From an uncultured Bacteroidales bacterium (GTDB lineage: Bacteria > Bacteroidota > Bacteroidia > Bacteroidales > Bacteroidaceae), in NCBI GenBank assembly GCA_902796835.1, contig CADBQP010000018.1:1-41197 (forward strand): a stretch of DNA of 41,197 nt, written 5' to 3'. A model generated the notes under the pieces. That model did not search any database and was not told the origin of the DNA. It worked only from the letters and a program-made list of their open reading frames with translations. Every line of letters begins with the position of its first letter. Positions within the stretch are counted from its first letter, which is position 1. Shown here in pieces: positions 23,557 through 31,395 of this stretch. Position numbers and translations under genes: made by a program.

Positions 23557-24529
23557 ATAGCGTGTGCATGGCCAGTCCGATGGCCAGCAGCAGGCCGAAG
23601 ATGAGAATATTTTGTGAGGTGAGAGCCAGCACTTTGTTGAGTTCGCGTCCCTTGAAGATGCGTATCATGGTGCGCCAGGCACTTATGTGGAGCAGCAGGT
23701 AGGGTGTGACGGCCAAGGCTGCGCCAATGTATCCTCTTTTTCCCAGCATCATGGCCAGCAGACAGCCGACAATGCCTACGCCAAGGTAGTAGTACCGCCC
23801 GAACGGCTCGCCCAGGACTGCAATGAGCGTTCGCTTGCCGCTCTGGCGGTCGGTGTCGCGGTCGCGGTAGTTATTGAGTGCGAGCAGTGTGTCGATAACC
23901 AGTCCGCATGCCCCACCCAGCATCCAGGCCTCGGTTGTCAGCGCGTGGGTTATCACGTAATAGGTTCCCAGCACGGGTATGAAGCCGAAAAAGAGCCATA
24001 CTAGCACGTCGCCGAGCCCGACGTAGCTGAGCAATGTGGTGTAGAGAAAGGCGAAGACCACGCAAAGGAGCCCCATGACGAGTAGGGGCCCTGCATAGTG
24101 CAGGATGAATTGTGGCTGTGAGCCTGCCATGCGAAATTCGTCGTAGGGAAAGCTGGCGGCCAGCGCTCCGAGGCCCACAATCACGGCCATTGCAATGCTC
24201 ACGGCAATGCCTTGCCGCATGGCGTCGGGTTTTATCCAGCCTTGAGCGCAGGCTCGCTCGGGCCCCAGGCGGTCGGCGCCGTCGGTGCCTTTGATGAAGT
24301 CGTAAAGGTCGTTGATGAAGTTGGCGGCAATTTGCATAATGGCGGCAAAAGCCATGCAAAGAAAAGCTGTTGCCCAACTGCTCTTTCCGTTGGCAAAGGC
24401 CAGGGCTGTTGCTGCTACTACGGGAACAAGGGCTCCCGAGAGAGTTTTGGGCCGCGTGGCCAAAAACCAGGCTCTCGGCGAGTTTGTGCGGACAATGGTG
24501 GAGTCGTTTTTGTTAAGGTGTTTGTTCAT
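23555..24529 (-). CDS. menA: 1,4-dihydroxy-2-naphthoate polyprenyltransferase
   Basis: A 324-residue UbiA-superfamily membrane prenyltransferase making demethylmenaquinone from DHNA and a polyprenyl diphosphate. The first Asp-rich site is NDLYDFIKGTDGADR (about 73-87) and the second is NNYRDRDTDRQSGKRTL (about 217-233), each flanked by membrane helices; N-terminal AWFLATRPKTLSGALVPV is the MenA type. Menaquinone is the respiratory quinone of Bacteroidales. It is monocistronic here: the next gene has its own promoter. No clear -7 element precedes it, but two 21-bp repeat cores lie about 90 bases upstream. Confidence 0.94.
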   Translation of the reverse strand: MNKHLNKNDSTIVRTNSPRAWFLATRPKTLSGALVPVVAATALAFANGKSSWATAFLCMAFAAIMQIAANFINDLYDFIKGTDGADRLGPERACAQGWIKPDAMRQGIAVSIAMAVIVGLGALAASFPYDEFRMAGSQPQFILHYAGPLLVMGLLCVVFAFLYTTLLSYVGLGDVLVWLFFGFIPVLGTYYVITHALTTEAWMLGGACGLVIDTLLALNNYRDRDTDRQSGKRTLIAVLGEPFGRYYYLGVGIVGCLLAMMLGKRGYIGAALAVTPYLLLHISAWRTMIRIFKGRELNKVLALTSQNILIFGLLLAIGLAMHTL

Positions 24530-24616
24530 ATCCTTTAATTCTGCAATAAGGGGGAAGCGGTGTGTGTTTATGCATCATCGGCCCGATGTGGATTTTTTTG
24601 TCGCGGCGTCAGGCGA

Positions 24617-24658
24617 AACTATTGGGCCGATAGTTGAAACAGCTGGGCCGATAGTTCA
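24617..24658. repeat. 21-bp phased repeat, locus G (two cores)
   Basis: ACTATTGGGCCGATAGT and CAGCTGGGCCGATAGT carry GGGCC at 24624 and 24645, 21 bp apart. The first is an almost perfect dyad (ACTATTGG / CCGATAGT, one mismatch). They lie between the menA start and the end of the lipoprotein gene. Confidence 0.9.
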
Positions 24659-24677
24659 AGGCGAGGTGCTGATGATT

Positions 24678-25040
24678 TTAGTAGATCACCTCGAAGCGAA
24701 GCGTGTCGCCATAGGTGGTGCCTATTCCGTTGGTGGCAAAGGCACAGACGTAGTATTCTCCCTCGTCGAGACTGCGTGCCGTGGTGCTGAATTGCCACAT
24801 CACGCTGTCGGCCGCAAGTTCATGTTGAAGGGTGTCGTTGCCAATCACGAAGCCCACGGCGGTAATCGAACTATTGGGCGAGGTGAGCACTTGTCCCTCC
24901 ACTATGCAACTGTCGCCCTCGCTGATGGCCGAAACTGTCTTTACGGTTGGGGCGAAGGGCTGCTCGCCTGCGCGGTCTTCGCCGCAGGCGCTGAACACAA
25001 TGGAGGCGATGGCGAGAAGGAAAAGGTATGGGTGTTTCAT
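24678..25040 (-). CDS. Small lipoprotein
   Basis: A 120-residue protein with a lipoprotein signal: hydrophobic FLLAIASIVFSAC with Cys at about residue 18, then GEDRAGEQ, whose acidic residues would suit surface export. The mature part, with GQVLTSPNSSITAVGFVIGN and GEYYVCAFATNGIGTTYGDT, resembles the short beta-sandwich (FN3-like) repeats common in Bacteroidetes surface lipoproteins. Function unknown. Start at 25040 chosen because its ATG overlaps the tilS stop (ATGA), so translation is probably coupled; the longer frame lacks a signal peptide at its start. Confidence 0.82.
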   Translation of the reverse strand: MKHPYLFLLAIASIVFSACGEDRAGEQPFAPTVKTVSAISEGDSCIVEGQVLTSPNSSITAVGFVIGNDTLQHELAADSVMWQFSTTARSLDEGEYYVCAFATNGIGTTYGDTLRFEVIY

Positions 25041-26389
25041 TCTATGCGTAGTTTTATGATTCTTTTGCTTTCTGAATCGACGGCAGCGCGGGTGTCTATT
25101 GTTTCGCCTACGAGCCATGCTATCTTTTCGCCTGCCAGCACGACAAGGGCTTCGAGCTTGTCAATGCGAGAGCGGTGGCGGTTTGTCAGGTAGTTGCTAA
25201 CGAGCATGCTGCCGCGCATGCCCAGTGGCGTGAAACGGTCGGCCTCTTGCAGGCTGCGCACACAGAGCGAGGCCGCGACATCGATGTCTGCACAGAGGTT
25301 GATGCCCAGTTTTTCGACGTCGATATAAGCCACGCTGCGCGGCATGTGTTTCAGCGAGGCGGGGTCGATGTGCTCCGTTTCGGCTTCTACGTGGATCGTG
25401 AGTCCGTTGGGCAGTTTGTTGGCTCCTAAGTGTAGCGCCTTGAGACCCACGAAGCTAGGCTTGCGGCGCACTTCAATGGTCTGGGCAGTTCGGGTGGCCA
25501 TGTAGTCGGCGCTTTCGTAGAGGCTCCCGGTGCGCGAAGTGGCTATGCGGGCCACGGTGTCGGGGCTGAACCCAATGGGCGAGAGCCATTCGTGGAGCAG
25601 GGTTTCAGAGGCTCCGCTATTGTTGAGCATGCTGAGCGAGATGTCGAAGCCGTTGTCTCTTTTTGTCATACAATTTGCCGCCATTGTTTTTACTCCCTGC
25701 TCGTAGATTTTTACCTGTTCGCGCAGATGTTGGGCGGTGTGTTGCAGCGTGTCGTCTATCGATGGATTGAGTCGGCGCAACATGGGCAGCAGTTCGTGTC
25801 GCACCAGGTTGCGTTTGAAGCGAGTGTCGCAGTTCGTGCCGTCTTCTACGAAATCCTGCCCGATGGCGCGCAGATAGTCTAAAATATCTTTTCGAGCCAT
25901 GTCGAGCATGGGGCGAACAATTCGTCCGTTGCGGTAGTCCATGCCGCGAAGGCCAACCAGGCCTGTGCCGCGAGCCAAGTTGAGCAAAATGGTTTCGTTG
26001 TTGTCGTCGCGATGGTGGGCTACGGCCACCGAGTCGATGCCTAATTTTTCAGCAATAGCCTCGAAAAACTCATAGCGTTCGTGGCGGGCTTGCATTTCTA
26101 TGCTCACGTGTCTGCGCTGTGCCGTTTCTGAAGTATTGAAGTGCTGACAATGAAGTTCCACGCCGAGTTTTGCGCACAAATCGTCTACAAAGCGTTCGTC
26201 GCGCAGGCTCTCATTGCCGCGCAGGCCGAAGTTGCAATGGGCGGCCACTACCTCGTAGCCCAGGCAGAGCATGGCGCGCAGCAGGGCCACGGAGTCGGCA
26301 CCACCACTCAGCGCAACAATTGCGCGCTTTGAGCCGACAAACAATTTTTCGCGGTCGATGGTTTGTGCTATGTGGTCGACGAAATTCAT
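25037..26389 (-). CDS. tilS: tRNA(Ile)-lysidine synthase
   Basis: A 450-residue N-type ATP-pyrophosphatase that converts C34 of the CAU-anticodon tRNA-Ile to lysidine. The PP-loop SGGADS is at 28-33 (VALSGGADSVALLRA), with HCNFGLRGNESLRDE and AVAHHRDDNNETILLNLARG completing the catalytic core, and MARKDILDYLRAIG before the substrate domain. The C-terminal substrate-binding domains extend to the end. Start set at MNFVDHI (26389), overlapping the radical SAM stop by one base (TAATG); the longer frame would read back through that gene. Overlaps the lipoprotein start at its other end. Confidence 0.95.
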   Translation of the reverse strand: MNFVDHIAQTIDREKLFVGSKRAIVALSGGADSVALLRAMLCLGYEVVAAHCNFGLRGNESLRDERFVDDLCAKLGVELHCQHFNTSETAQRRHVSIEMQARHERYEFFEAIAEKLGIDSVAVAHHRDDNNETILLNLARGTGLVGLRGMDYRNGRIVRPMLDMARKDILDYLRAIGQDFVEDGTNCDTRFKRNLVRHELLPMLRRLNPSIDDTLQHTAQHLREQVKIYEQGVKTMAANCMTKRDNGFDISLSMLNNSGASETLLHEWLSPIGFSPDTVARIATSRTGSLYESADYMATRTAQTIEVRRKPSFVGLKALHLGANKLPNGLTIHVEAETEHIDPASLKHMPRSVAYIDVEKLGINLCADIDVAASLCVRSLQEADRFTPLGMRGSMLVSNYLTNRHRSRIDKLEALVVLAGEKIAWLVGETIDTRAAVDSESKRIIKLRIE

Positions 26390-27165
26390 TAGTACGACAC
26401 TGATACGGTTAATCCCGCCTGCCTGATTTGCTCGGCTATGGCATCGAGCTCTTCGGGCAGGGCTTTTGTGAGTTTTTGATGAGGCGTTTCGCGATCGATG
26501 GTGTAGATCATCACTTTTTCGGGCGCAATGCTCTTGACAGCCTCCAACCATGGATTTACGAATTCGGGGCCGATGTTGCTCACATCGCGGTCGTTGAATG
26601 TTCCATGCAGGAACATGGTTTGTATCATCACGTGTCCTTCAAACAACTTGAGGCATTCAATGATTTCCTCCATGTTGTAGGAGCCTGTGGGTCGGTCAAC
26701 AAGGCGAATATATCCCTCGTCAACCGTGTCGAGTTTGAGAATGTTGTCGTCAACGCGCAAGAGGGCGTCTCTCACTTCTTTCTTGCCGATGCGAGTGGCG
26801 TTGCTGAGCACAGCCACCTTGGCTTGTGGACAAAATTCGTCGCGCAAGGCAATCGTGTCGTCGATGATACCGGCAAAGTCGGGGTGGACAGTCGGCTCGC
26901 CGTTGCCGGCAAAAGTCAGCACGTCGGGCAACTGGCCCTCGCTCTGCATCTTGGCGAGTTGCGACTGCAAGGCCTTTTTCACCTCCTGGCGGCTGGGGCG
27001 TGGCAGGTGTGGTCGAAAGTCGTTGTTGAAACCACACTCGCAATAAATGCAGTCGAAGGTGCAAATTTTTCCGTCGCCAGGCATGAGGTTAATGCCCAGT
27101 GAAATTCCCAGGCGACGGCTCCTGACAGGACCGAAAATAGGAGAAGGATATATGATTGTTGACAT
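26389..27165 (-). CDS. Radical SAM protein (COG0731-like)
   Basis: A 258-residue radical S-adenosylmethionine enzyme. The 4Fe-4S ligands are Cys35, Cys39 and Cys42 in CTFDCIYCECG, preceded by the family N-terminus IFGPVRSRRLGISLGINLMP, and the GNGEPTVHPDF segment is the SAM-binding GE-type motif. It resembles the TYW1-related Fe-S oxidoreductases of COG0731, whose bacterial members have no settled function. Its overlap with tilS, a tRNA modification gene, makes a role in tRNA or translation attractive but unproven. First gene of the radical SAM - tilS - lipoprotein operon. Confidence 0.85.
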   Translation of the reverse strand: MSTIIYPSPIFGPVRSRRLGISLGINLMPGDGKICTFDCIYCECGFNNDFRPHLPRPSRQEVKKALQSQLAKMQSEGQLPDVLTFAGNGEPTVHPDFAGIIDDTIALRDEFCPQAKVAVLSNATRIGKKEVRDALLRVDDNILKLDTVDEGYIRLVDRPTGSYNMEEIIECLKLFEGHVMIQTMFLHGTFNDRDVSNIGPEFVNPWLEAVKSIAPEKVMIYTIDRETPHQKLTKALPEELDAIAEQIRQAGLTVSVSY

Positions 27166-27223
27166 GTTCGTTCTTAAACTTGATGACCGCTGGCGAAGGT
27201 GGCTGCCGCAGCAGTCTTTTGCG

Positions 27224-27231
27224 CAAAGTTA
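27224..27231 (-). promoter_or_regulatory. -7 promoter element for the radical SAM - tilS operon
   Basis: On the minus strand TAACTTTG fully matches TAnnTTTG, giving a leader of about 53 bases. It lies back to back with the pyrE promoter. Confidence 0.6.
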
Positions 27232-27254
27232 CGTAATAAATTGAGAATAATGAT

Positions 27255-27262
27255 TAAATTTG
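27255..27262 (+). promoter_or_regulatory. -7 promoter element for pyrE, implying a leaderless mRNA
   Basis: TAAATTTG fully matches TAnnTTTG and ends only four bases before the pyrE ATG. Transcription should therefore begin at or next to the start codon. Confidence 0.6.
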
Positions 27263-27266
27263 CCGC

Positions 27267-27890
27267 ATGAAACAACAGTTTGCTTCCCAATTACTGCAGG
27301 TGGGTGCCGTGAAGTTGCGCCCGGCCGAGCCTTTTACGTGGGCCAGCGGCTGGAAGTCGCCCATATATTGCGACAATCGTCAGTTGCTGTCCTACCCCGA
27401 AATCCGTAGCTTTGTGAAACGTTCGCTTGTGGAGCTTTGCCGGCTTCATTTTCCCGATGCCGAAGTTGTGGCCGGCGTGGCCACAGGTGCTATTGCGCAG
27501 GGAGCTTTGGTGGCCGACGAGCTGGACCTTCCTTTCGTATACGTGCGCCCCAAACCAAAGGACCACGGCATGCAAAACCTCATAGAGGGACGTTTGGAGG
27601 CAGGCAGGCGCGTAGTGGTGGTCGAGGATTTGATAAGCACGGGCGGCAGTAGCCTGAAGGCGGTCGAAGCTATTCGCCAGCAGGGCTGCGAAGTGGCAGG
27701 GATGGTGGCCAGTTTTACGTATGGTTTCCCCGTGGCTGAGCGGGCCTTTGCCGAGGCAGGCGTGAAACTCTTCACTATTTCAGACTACGAGGCCGTGGTG
27801 GTCGAGGCAGCCAAGGCTGGCTATGTTGATGCCGCCGATTTGGAAACGCTGGCCCAATGGCGTCGGCAACCAGAGGCTTGGAATAGATAG
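27267..27890 (+). CDS. pyrE: Orotate phosphoribosyltransferase
   Basis: A 207-residue enzyme forming OMP from orotate and PRPP in pyrimidine synthesis. The PRPP loop VVVVEDLISTGGSS is at about 116-129; FTWASGWKSPIYCDNRQLLS (about 23-42) and VRPKPKDHG (93-101) match the substrate and hood regions. Length is standard. The -7 element ends four bases upstream, so the mRNA probably lacks a leader; no Shine-Dalgarno sequence is seen. The SRPBCC gene follows closely on the same strand. Confidence 0.96.
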   Translation: MKQQFASQLLQVGAVKLRPAEPFTWASGWKSPIYCDNRQLLSYPEIRSFVKRSLVELCRLHFPDAEVVAGVATGAIAQGALVADELDLPFVYVRPKPKDHGMQNLIEGRLEAGRRVVVVEDLISTGGSSLKAVEAIRQQGCEVAGMVASFTYGFPVAERAFAEAGVKLFTISDYEAVVVEAAKAGYVDAADLETLAQWRRQPEAWNR

Positions 27891-27916
27891 TAAGTTCAAA
27901 TATTATAAATGTGAAG

Positions 27917-28378
27917 ATGACAAAATTTGAAAGCGATGTGCGCACGGTGAATAAACCTGCCGAAGAAGCTTATGCTAAATATGCGGACATGTCGAACCTT
28001 GGCGCTTTGCGCGAAAAGCTCAGCGACTCGAGTTTTCTGGAGATGATTGCCGACCGTGTGCCTGCCGACAAGCTGGAGATGGTGAAGGCGCAACTTGAAA
28101 AAATGTCGTTCGATGCTGACAGTGTAACTATTGACACGCCTGTGGGAGCGCTCACACTGCGTATTGTGGAGCGCGAAGAACCGAAGCTTGTGAAGCTTGT
28201 GGCCGAGAACTCGCCAGTGCCTGCCAACGTATGGATACAATTGGTGCCCGAAGATGAGCATACGAGCAAGTTGCGCGTCACTCTCGGTGCCGAGCTCAAC
28301 ATCTTTATTAAGGGAATGGTGTCGAAGCCTTTGCAACAGGCCGCCGATGGCCTGGCCTCGGTGTTGTCGTTAGTCTAA
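27917..28378 (+). CDS. SRPBCC-family protein
   Basis: A 153-residue protein of the START/polyketide cyclase-like fold. MTKFESDVRTVNKPAEEAY starts the first strand and helix, and AENSPVPANVWIQLVPE with LNIFIKGMVSKPLQQAADGL forms the C-terminal strand and long helix, a pattern common in short Bacteroidetes SRPBCC proteins next to pyrE. These bind hydrophobic ligands; the ligand is unknown. The ATG at 27917 is chosen; a GTG two codons earlier (27911) is possible. It is 26 bases downstream of pyrE and probably co-transcribed. Confidence 0.85.
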   Translation: MTKFESDVRTVNKPAEEAYAKYADMSNLGALREKLSDSSFLEMIADRVPADKLEMVKAQLEKMSFDADSVTIDTPVGALTLRIVEREEPKLVKLVAENSPVPANVWIQLVPEDEHTSKLRVTLGAELNIFIKGMVSKPLQQAADGLASVLSLV

Positions 28379-28409
28379 GAGGCTTAGTTCTTAAAATTGT
28401 AAGCGGAAT

Positions 28410-29036
28410 ATGCTCAATTTCTGGTTTCGCAGTTCTCAGTGGGTAAGGGCTCGAATGAGGCGTTTGCCCAAGTTGTATGCTTCGCTGCGGCGGGCGGGTT
28501 TGCTTTCGCTGACCTTGTCGTTGTGCATGGCCTCGTGTACAAGCGAAGTGGACGATTACTACTCGCGCTATCCTGCGCGGTTTGCCTTCAATGCCGTGCT
28601 CACTATGGCGCCTCTGAACCGTGCGCTGAACAATGAGGGCATGTTTTGCAGCATAAGCCGGGGCAGAAATAAAAACTACGTGTTCAGAGGAAACGATGGT
28701 CTTTGCGATTCTGTATATCAGACGGCTATCGATGCCAATGCCGTGCCGGTGTGTATAAATGGCTTTATCGTAGGTCTGCCCAACGAACTGAACATGAAGG
28801 GAATGCTTGAGCGTGTGGCCTATGACCTTGTTTGTCCCAACTGTTACGGCGAGTTTTCCATAAATCGCGCTCTCAGTTTCAGAAACAGAACCGAGGCAGT
28901 GTGCAGTCGGTGCAAATGTGTGTATAGTCTCAATACTGGTAATCTTTTGAGCGGCGAGAGCAGTGTGCGTAGGCTGGAGCGCTATCATATAGTCTATTCT
29001 GACAACAGCAATGTCGTGATAGTGCAAAACAACTGA
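28410..29036 (+). CDS. Lipoprotein with two CxxC pairs (zinc-ribbon-like)
   Basis: A 208-residue protein. A basic, then hydrophobic N-terminus ends in MASC (Cys43), a probable but non-ideal lipobox, followed by TSEVDDYYSRY. The mature part contains CPNC (142-145) and CSRC (165-168), a spacing compatible with one zinc ribbon or a similar metal site; the His ligands of a Rieske cluster are absent. GFIVGLPNELN and YDLVCPNCYGEF look like conserved blocks. I do not recognise a named family. An internal ATG at 28455 could be the true start, giving a more typical signal peptide. It follows the SRPBCC gene by 31 bases. Confidence 0.75.
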   Translation: MLNFWFRSSQWVRARMRRLPKLYASLRRAGLLSLTLSLCMASCTSEVDDYYSRYPARFAFNAVLTMAPLNRALNNEGMFCSISRGRNKNYVFRGNDGLCDSVYQTAIDANAVPVCINGFIVGLPNELNMKGMLERVAYDLVCPNCYGEFSINRALSFRNRTEAVCSRCKCVYSLNTGNLLSGESSVRRLERYHIVYSDNSNVVIVQNN

Positions 29037-29052
29037 GGTGTTGCGAAGAATC

Positions 29053-29115
29053 TATCGCGCCGATAGTTTGCCGTGTTGAGCCGATAATTAAAAAAGTTGA
29101 GCCAACTCTTTTCTG
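29053..29115. repeat. 21-bp phased repeat, locus H (three cores)
   Basis: Cores GCGCC (29057), GAGCC (29078) and GAGCC (29099) are 21 bp apart although the spacers differ completely. The first, CTATCGCGCCGATAG, is a perfect odd dyad. Located between the CxxC lipoprotein gene and its terminator. Confidence 0.9.
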
Positions 29116-29128
29116 AATAGCGAACAAT

Positions 29129-29172
29129 AAGCGCCCCTCTCATTGTTCTGGACAGTGGGAGGGGCGCTTTGC
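29129..29172. terminator. Terminator between convergent lipoprotein and AraC-type genes
   Basis: AAGCGCCCCTCTCA (29129-29142) pairs with TGGGAGGGGCGCTT (29156-29169), one G-U pair, 13-base loop. A on the left and T on the right allow use from both strands. Confidence 0.85.
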
Positions 29173-29191
29173 CTTGAAATGAAGGCGCTTA

Positions 29192-29590
29192 TTACGTGAG
29201 TTTTTGGCGCAGTTCTTTCATGTAGCTATAGGGGGTTCTTCCCGTAAGCTTGAAAAAGGCTCTGCGGAAAGTGGTTACAGAGCGAAAACCGCTCTCTTCG
29301 GCAATTGCTTGGAGCTTTAAGTTGTTTTTTTCGCTCATGAGCGGAATACAAGCTCTCTCAATTCTCATTCGGTTGACGTAGTCGTAGAAACTTGTGTGGA
29401 GAACGTGTCCGAAGTAGTCGCTTAAGTAAGTACGGTTGGTGCTTAATTGGGCGGCGAGATCGGCAATGCACAAATCTGCCTTTAAGTAGAGTTTCTTTTC
29501 CTCGATGATACGTTCCAGAATGCCGGCAAACGAGTAGTCTCTCTGGGGAGGAGAAACGTTTTTTTCTTTTTTGTTCTTTTGAGCCGTCAT
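29192..29590 (-). CDS. AraC-family DNA-binding protein
   Basis: A 132-residue protein that is little more than the AraC double helix-turn-helix domain (about residues 28-130). LYLKADLCIADLAAQLSTNR is the first HTH and LKLQAIAEESGFRSVTTFRR leading into FKLTGRTPYSYM is the second with its conserved tail. There is no sensor or dimerisation domain, so it may be constitutive or regulated by partner proteins or expression level. It has its own TACTTTTG element and is the only regulator besides the MerR-type gene in the window. Its target is unknown. Confidence 0.88.
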   Translation of the reverse strand: MTAQKNKKEKNVSPPQRDYSFAGILERIIEEKKLYLKADLCIADLAAQLSTNRTYLSDYFGHVLHTSFYDYVNRMRIERACIPLMSEKNNLKLQAIAEESGFRSVTTFRRAFFKLTGRTPYSYMKELRQKLT

Positions 29591-29653
29591 CTTAGTGAAA
29601 GTTTCAGGGGGGATTGTGTAAAAGAGGTTGATTATTTGCTATTGTAGCTGCGG

Positions 29654-29661
29654 CAAAAGTA
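29654..29661 (-). promoter_or_regulatory. -7 promoter element for the AraC-type gene
   Basis: On the minus strand TACTTTTG matches TAnnTTTG and gives a leader of about 60 bases. A TTTG lies upstream but only 15 bases away. Apart from this element, the 248 bases between this gene and the glycosidase show nothing recognisable. Confidence 0.5.
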
Positions 29662-29838
29662 GAAAATAAGCGTTTACAAATGCCGTACTTTTAACAAAAA
29701 GAAAGACAACTGAAACAAAATGCTCCATTATTGCGTTAATGGAGTCAAAAAAGTAACGTTTTGTGAAAATTCCGACGCCAGGTGTGTAACTTTTTGTCCA
29801 TTTACGCCCGTCGGATTGGCAGTGCTGAAACATCGACT

Positions 29839-31362
29839 CTATGGTCTGGAAAAAAGAGGAAGGCTTCTCGGTTGTCGAGTTGGCTCAATGCGAATAAGAG
29901 TTGGCTCGCTTTCGTTTCCGAAGCGGTCGACAGCCACTATGCCAATAGTCTTAGAATTCTTTGGCGAGGGGAGCACTACGACATCGAAACTTGTTTCAGT
30001 GATGCGTTGTTGCAATAAAGTGGTTTTATGCAAGTTGAAGGCACTGTCGGTACAAAGATAAAGGTTCAGATGGTGGACTTCGTCGGCAGGTGTCCAGTCA
30101 ATGTGGAGATTAATGCCCTTTAGCTTTGCCTTGACCAGAGGCTTGGCTGGAGGAATGCTGTCAATCCATGTCATAGGTGGTACGGCTACTCTCTTGCGGT
30201 AGAAGATATTTTGGAGATAATGGCCAATGCCTTTCACGTTGTCGGTGAGAAAGCGCGCTCTGAAGTAGGTTTGTCCGCCGCATTTTAGGCTACGCAGGTA
30301 GTTGAGCTCGCGAGTGATGACGTCGAGGCTCCAGTTTCTCTCTGTGGGGCTCAGCATGTATGCAGCAAGCCCGGGTGCCACAATTTTATTTGCTGACCGG
30401 TTTTGCCAATCGGCCGCAAAGGGAAAGAAGTGGTTGCCCGTAAAATACATCATGGGCAGAAGGAGGTCCATCCACCCCTTTTCAACCCAATGTGCGGCGT
30501 CCTGCGCCACGGCGTCGCGGGCATTCCATCCGCTTGAGCTGAAGCGTGGAAGGTCTGCATATTTTCCAACCGGCGAGCAACTCAGTTTTATCCATGGCTT
30601 GGCGTAGCGCACGGCATCGTGTACGGCTTTCACGCAGCGATCGACGTTCTGCCTTCGCCATGCGGCCCGTGGCTGATGATTGGCATAGCGCCGATAGGTG
30701 GAACGGTCGTCAAAGGGAATTTCTTTCTCGGGATAGCGCACATAGTCGAGCGAGATGCCATCGACATCGTAGTTGTGGGCTATCTCGCTGCAAATGCTGG
30801 CCACGTAGTCGGGCGTTTCGGGATGTCCAGGGTCCATCATCCAGCGATCATTGCAGCGCTGACACAGTTTGGCGACTCTGCGCGAAGTAGCTCGTGCGCC
30901 CAATTTTTTGGCAGTGGCTACGCTCTCAATGGGATAGACTACTATCCAGGCGTGAATCTCCATGCCACGGCGATGGCATTGGTCAATGGCGAAAGCAAGT
31001 GGGTCGTAGCCTGGTGTCTTGCCGGCATGCCCCGTCAGACATTCGTCCCACGGTTCAATGGATGAGGGATAGACTACGGTGCCGCGTATGCGTGTTTGGA
31101 AAACTATGGTGTTGATGCCCATGCGCTGCAGCTGGTCGAGCATGTGGCAAAGTTCATCTTGTTGCTGTGCCCTTTTCTGCGGTGTGGTGGCTTTGATGCG
31201 GGGCCAGTCAAGTCCACCGTAGGTGGTAAGCCACACGGCACGCAGTTCGTAGTGCGGACTTGGTATGCCCATGTCGAGGGGCAGTACGTCGGGTAGCGTT
31301 TGGCTCCATGCGAATGGGGAAATGATGTAAAGCAGCAGCGGCAGAATTAGTCGGTAGGGCAT
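29839..31362 (-). CDS. Glycoside hydrolase-like GHL10 family protein
   Basis: A 507-residue secreted protein. The signal peptide ends near FAWSQ (about residue 21). Residues about 38-365 form the GHL10 (PF02638, YngK-like) TIM barrel: ELRAVWLTTYGGLDWPR, LQRMGINTIVFQTR, and DGISLDYVRYPE with the acidic residue of the active centre. A C-terminal FN3-like domain (about 400-490) follows. Family members act on glycans, possibly peptidoglycan or host sugars; substrate unknown. The last codons lie within a 21-bp repeat pair, so the tail reads SEPTLIR / IEPTRQP in a seven-residue period. It follows the TPR gene by 33 bases. Confidence 0.88.
   Translation of the reverse strand: MPYRLILPLLLYIISPFAWSQTLPDVLPLDMGIPSPHYELRAVWLTTYGGLDWPRIKATTPQKRAQQQDELCHMLDQLQRMGINTIVFQTRIRGTVVYPSSIEPWDECLTGHAGKTPGYDPLAFAIDQCHRRGMEIHAWIVVYPIESVATAKKLGARATSRRVAKLCQRCNDRWMMDPGHPETPDYVASICSEIAHNYDVDGISLDYVRYPEKEIPFDDRSTYRRYANHQPRAAWRRQNVDRCVKAVHDAVRYAKPWIKLSCSPVGKYADLPRFSSSGWNARDAVAQDAAHWVEKGWMDLLLPMMYFTGNHFFPFAADWQNRSANKIVAPGLAAYMLSPTERNWSLDVITRELNYLRSLKCGGQTYFRARFLTDNVKGIGHYLQNIFYRKRVAVPPMTWIDSIPPAKPLVKAKLKGINLHIDWTPADEVHHLNLYLCTDSAFNLHKTTLLQQRITETSFDVVVLPSPKNSKTIGIVAVDRFGNESEPTLIRIEPTRQPRSLPLFSRP
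29879..29920. repeat. 21-bp phased repeat, locus I, inside the end of a coding gene
   Basis: GTTGGCTC recurs at 29879 and 29900, 21 bp apart, with unrelated spacers. Unlike the other loci these copies lie within the last ~30 codons of the GHL10 gene, beyond its recognisable domains. Confidence 0.8.
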
Positions 31363-31395
31363 TGTGAGGCTACTAAGATGCGGTTTGAAGGTTGT

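Noticed and set aside
24565-24590. Third core (CATCGGCCCGATG) belonging to repeat locus G
   Set aside because: It is a dyad of similar type but is 44 bp from the next core, two bases off the 21-bp register, so I did not count it.
25870-25892. A further copy of GATATTTTAGACTAT, as found beside the groES repeat array
   Set aside because: It lies inside the conserved KDILDYL coding segment of tilS with no repeat core next to it, so the match is probably chance.
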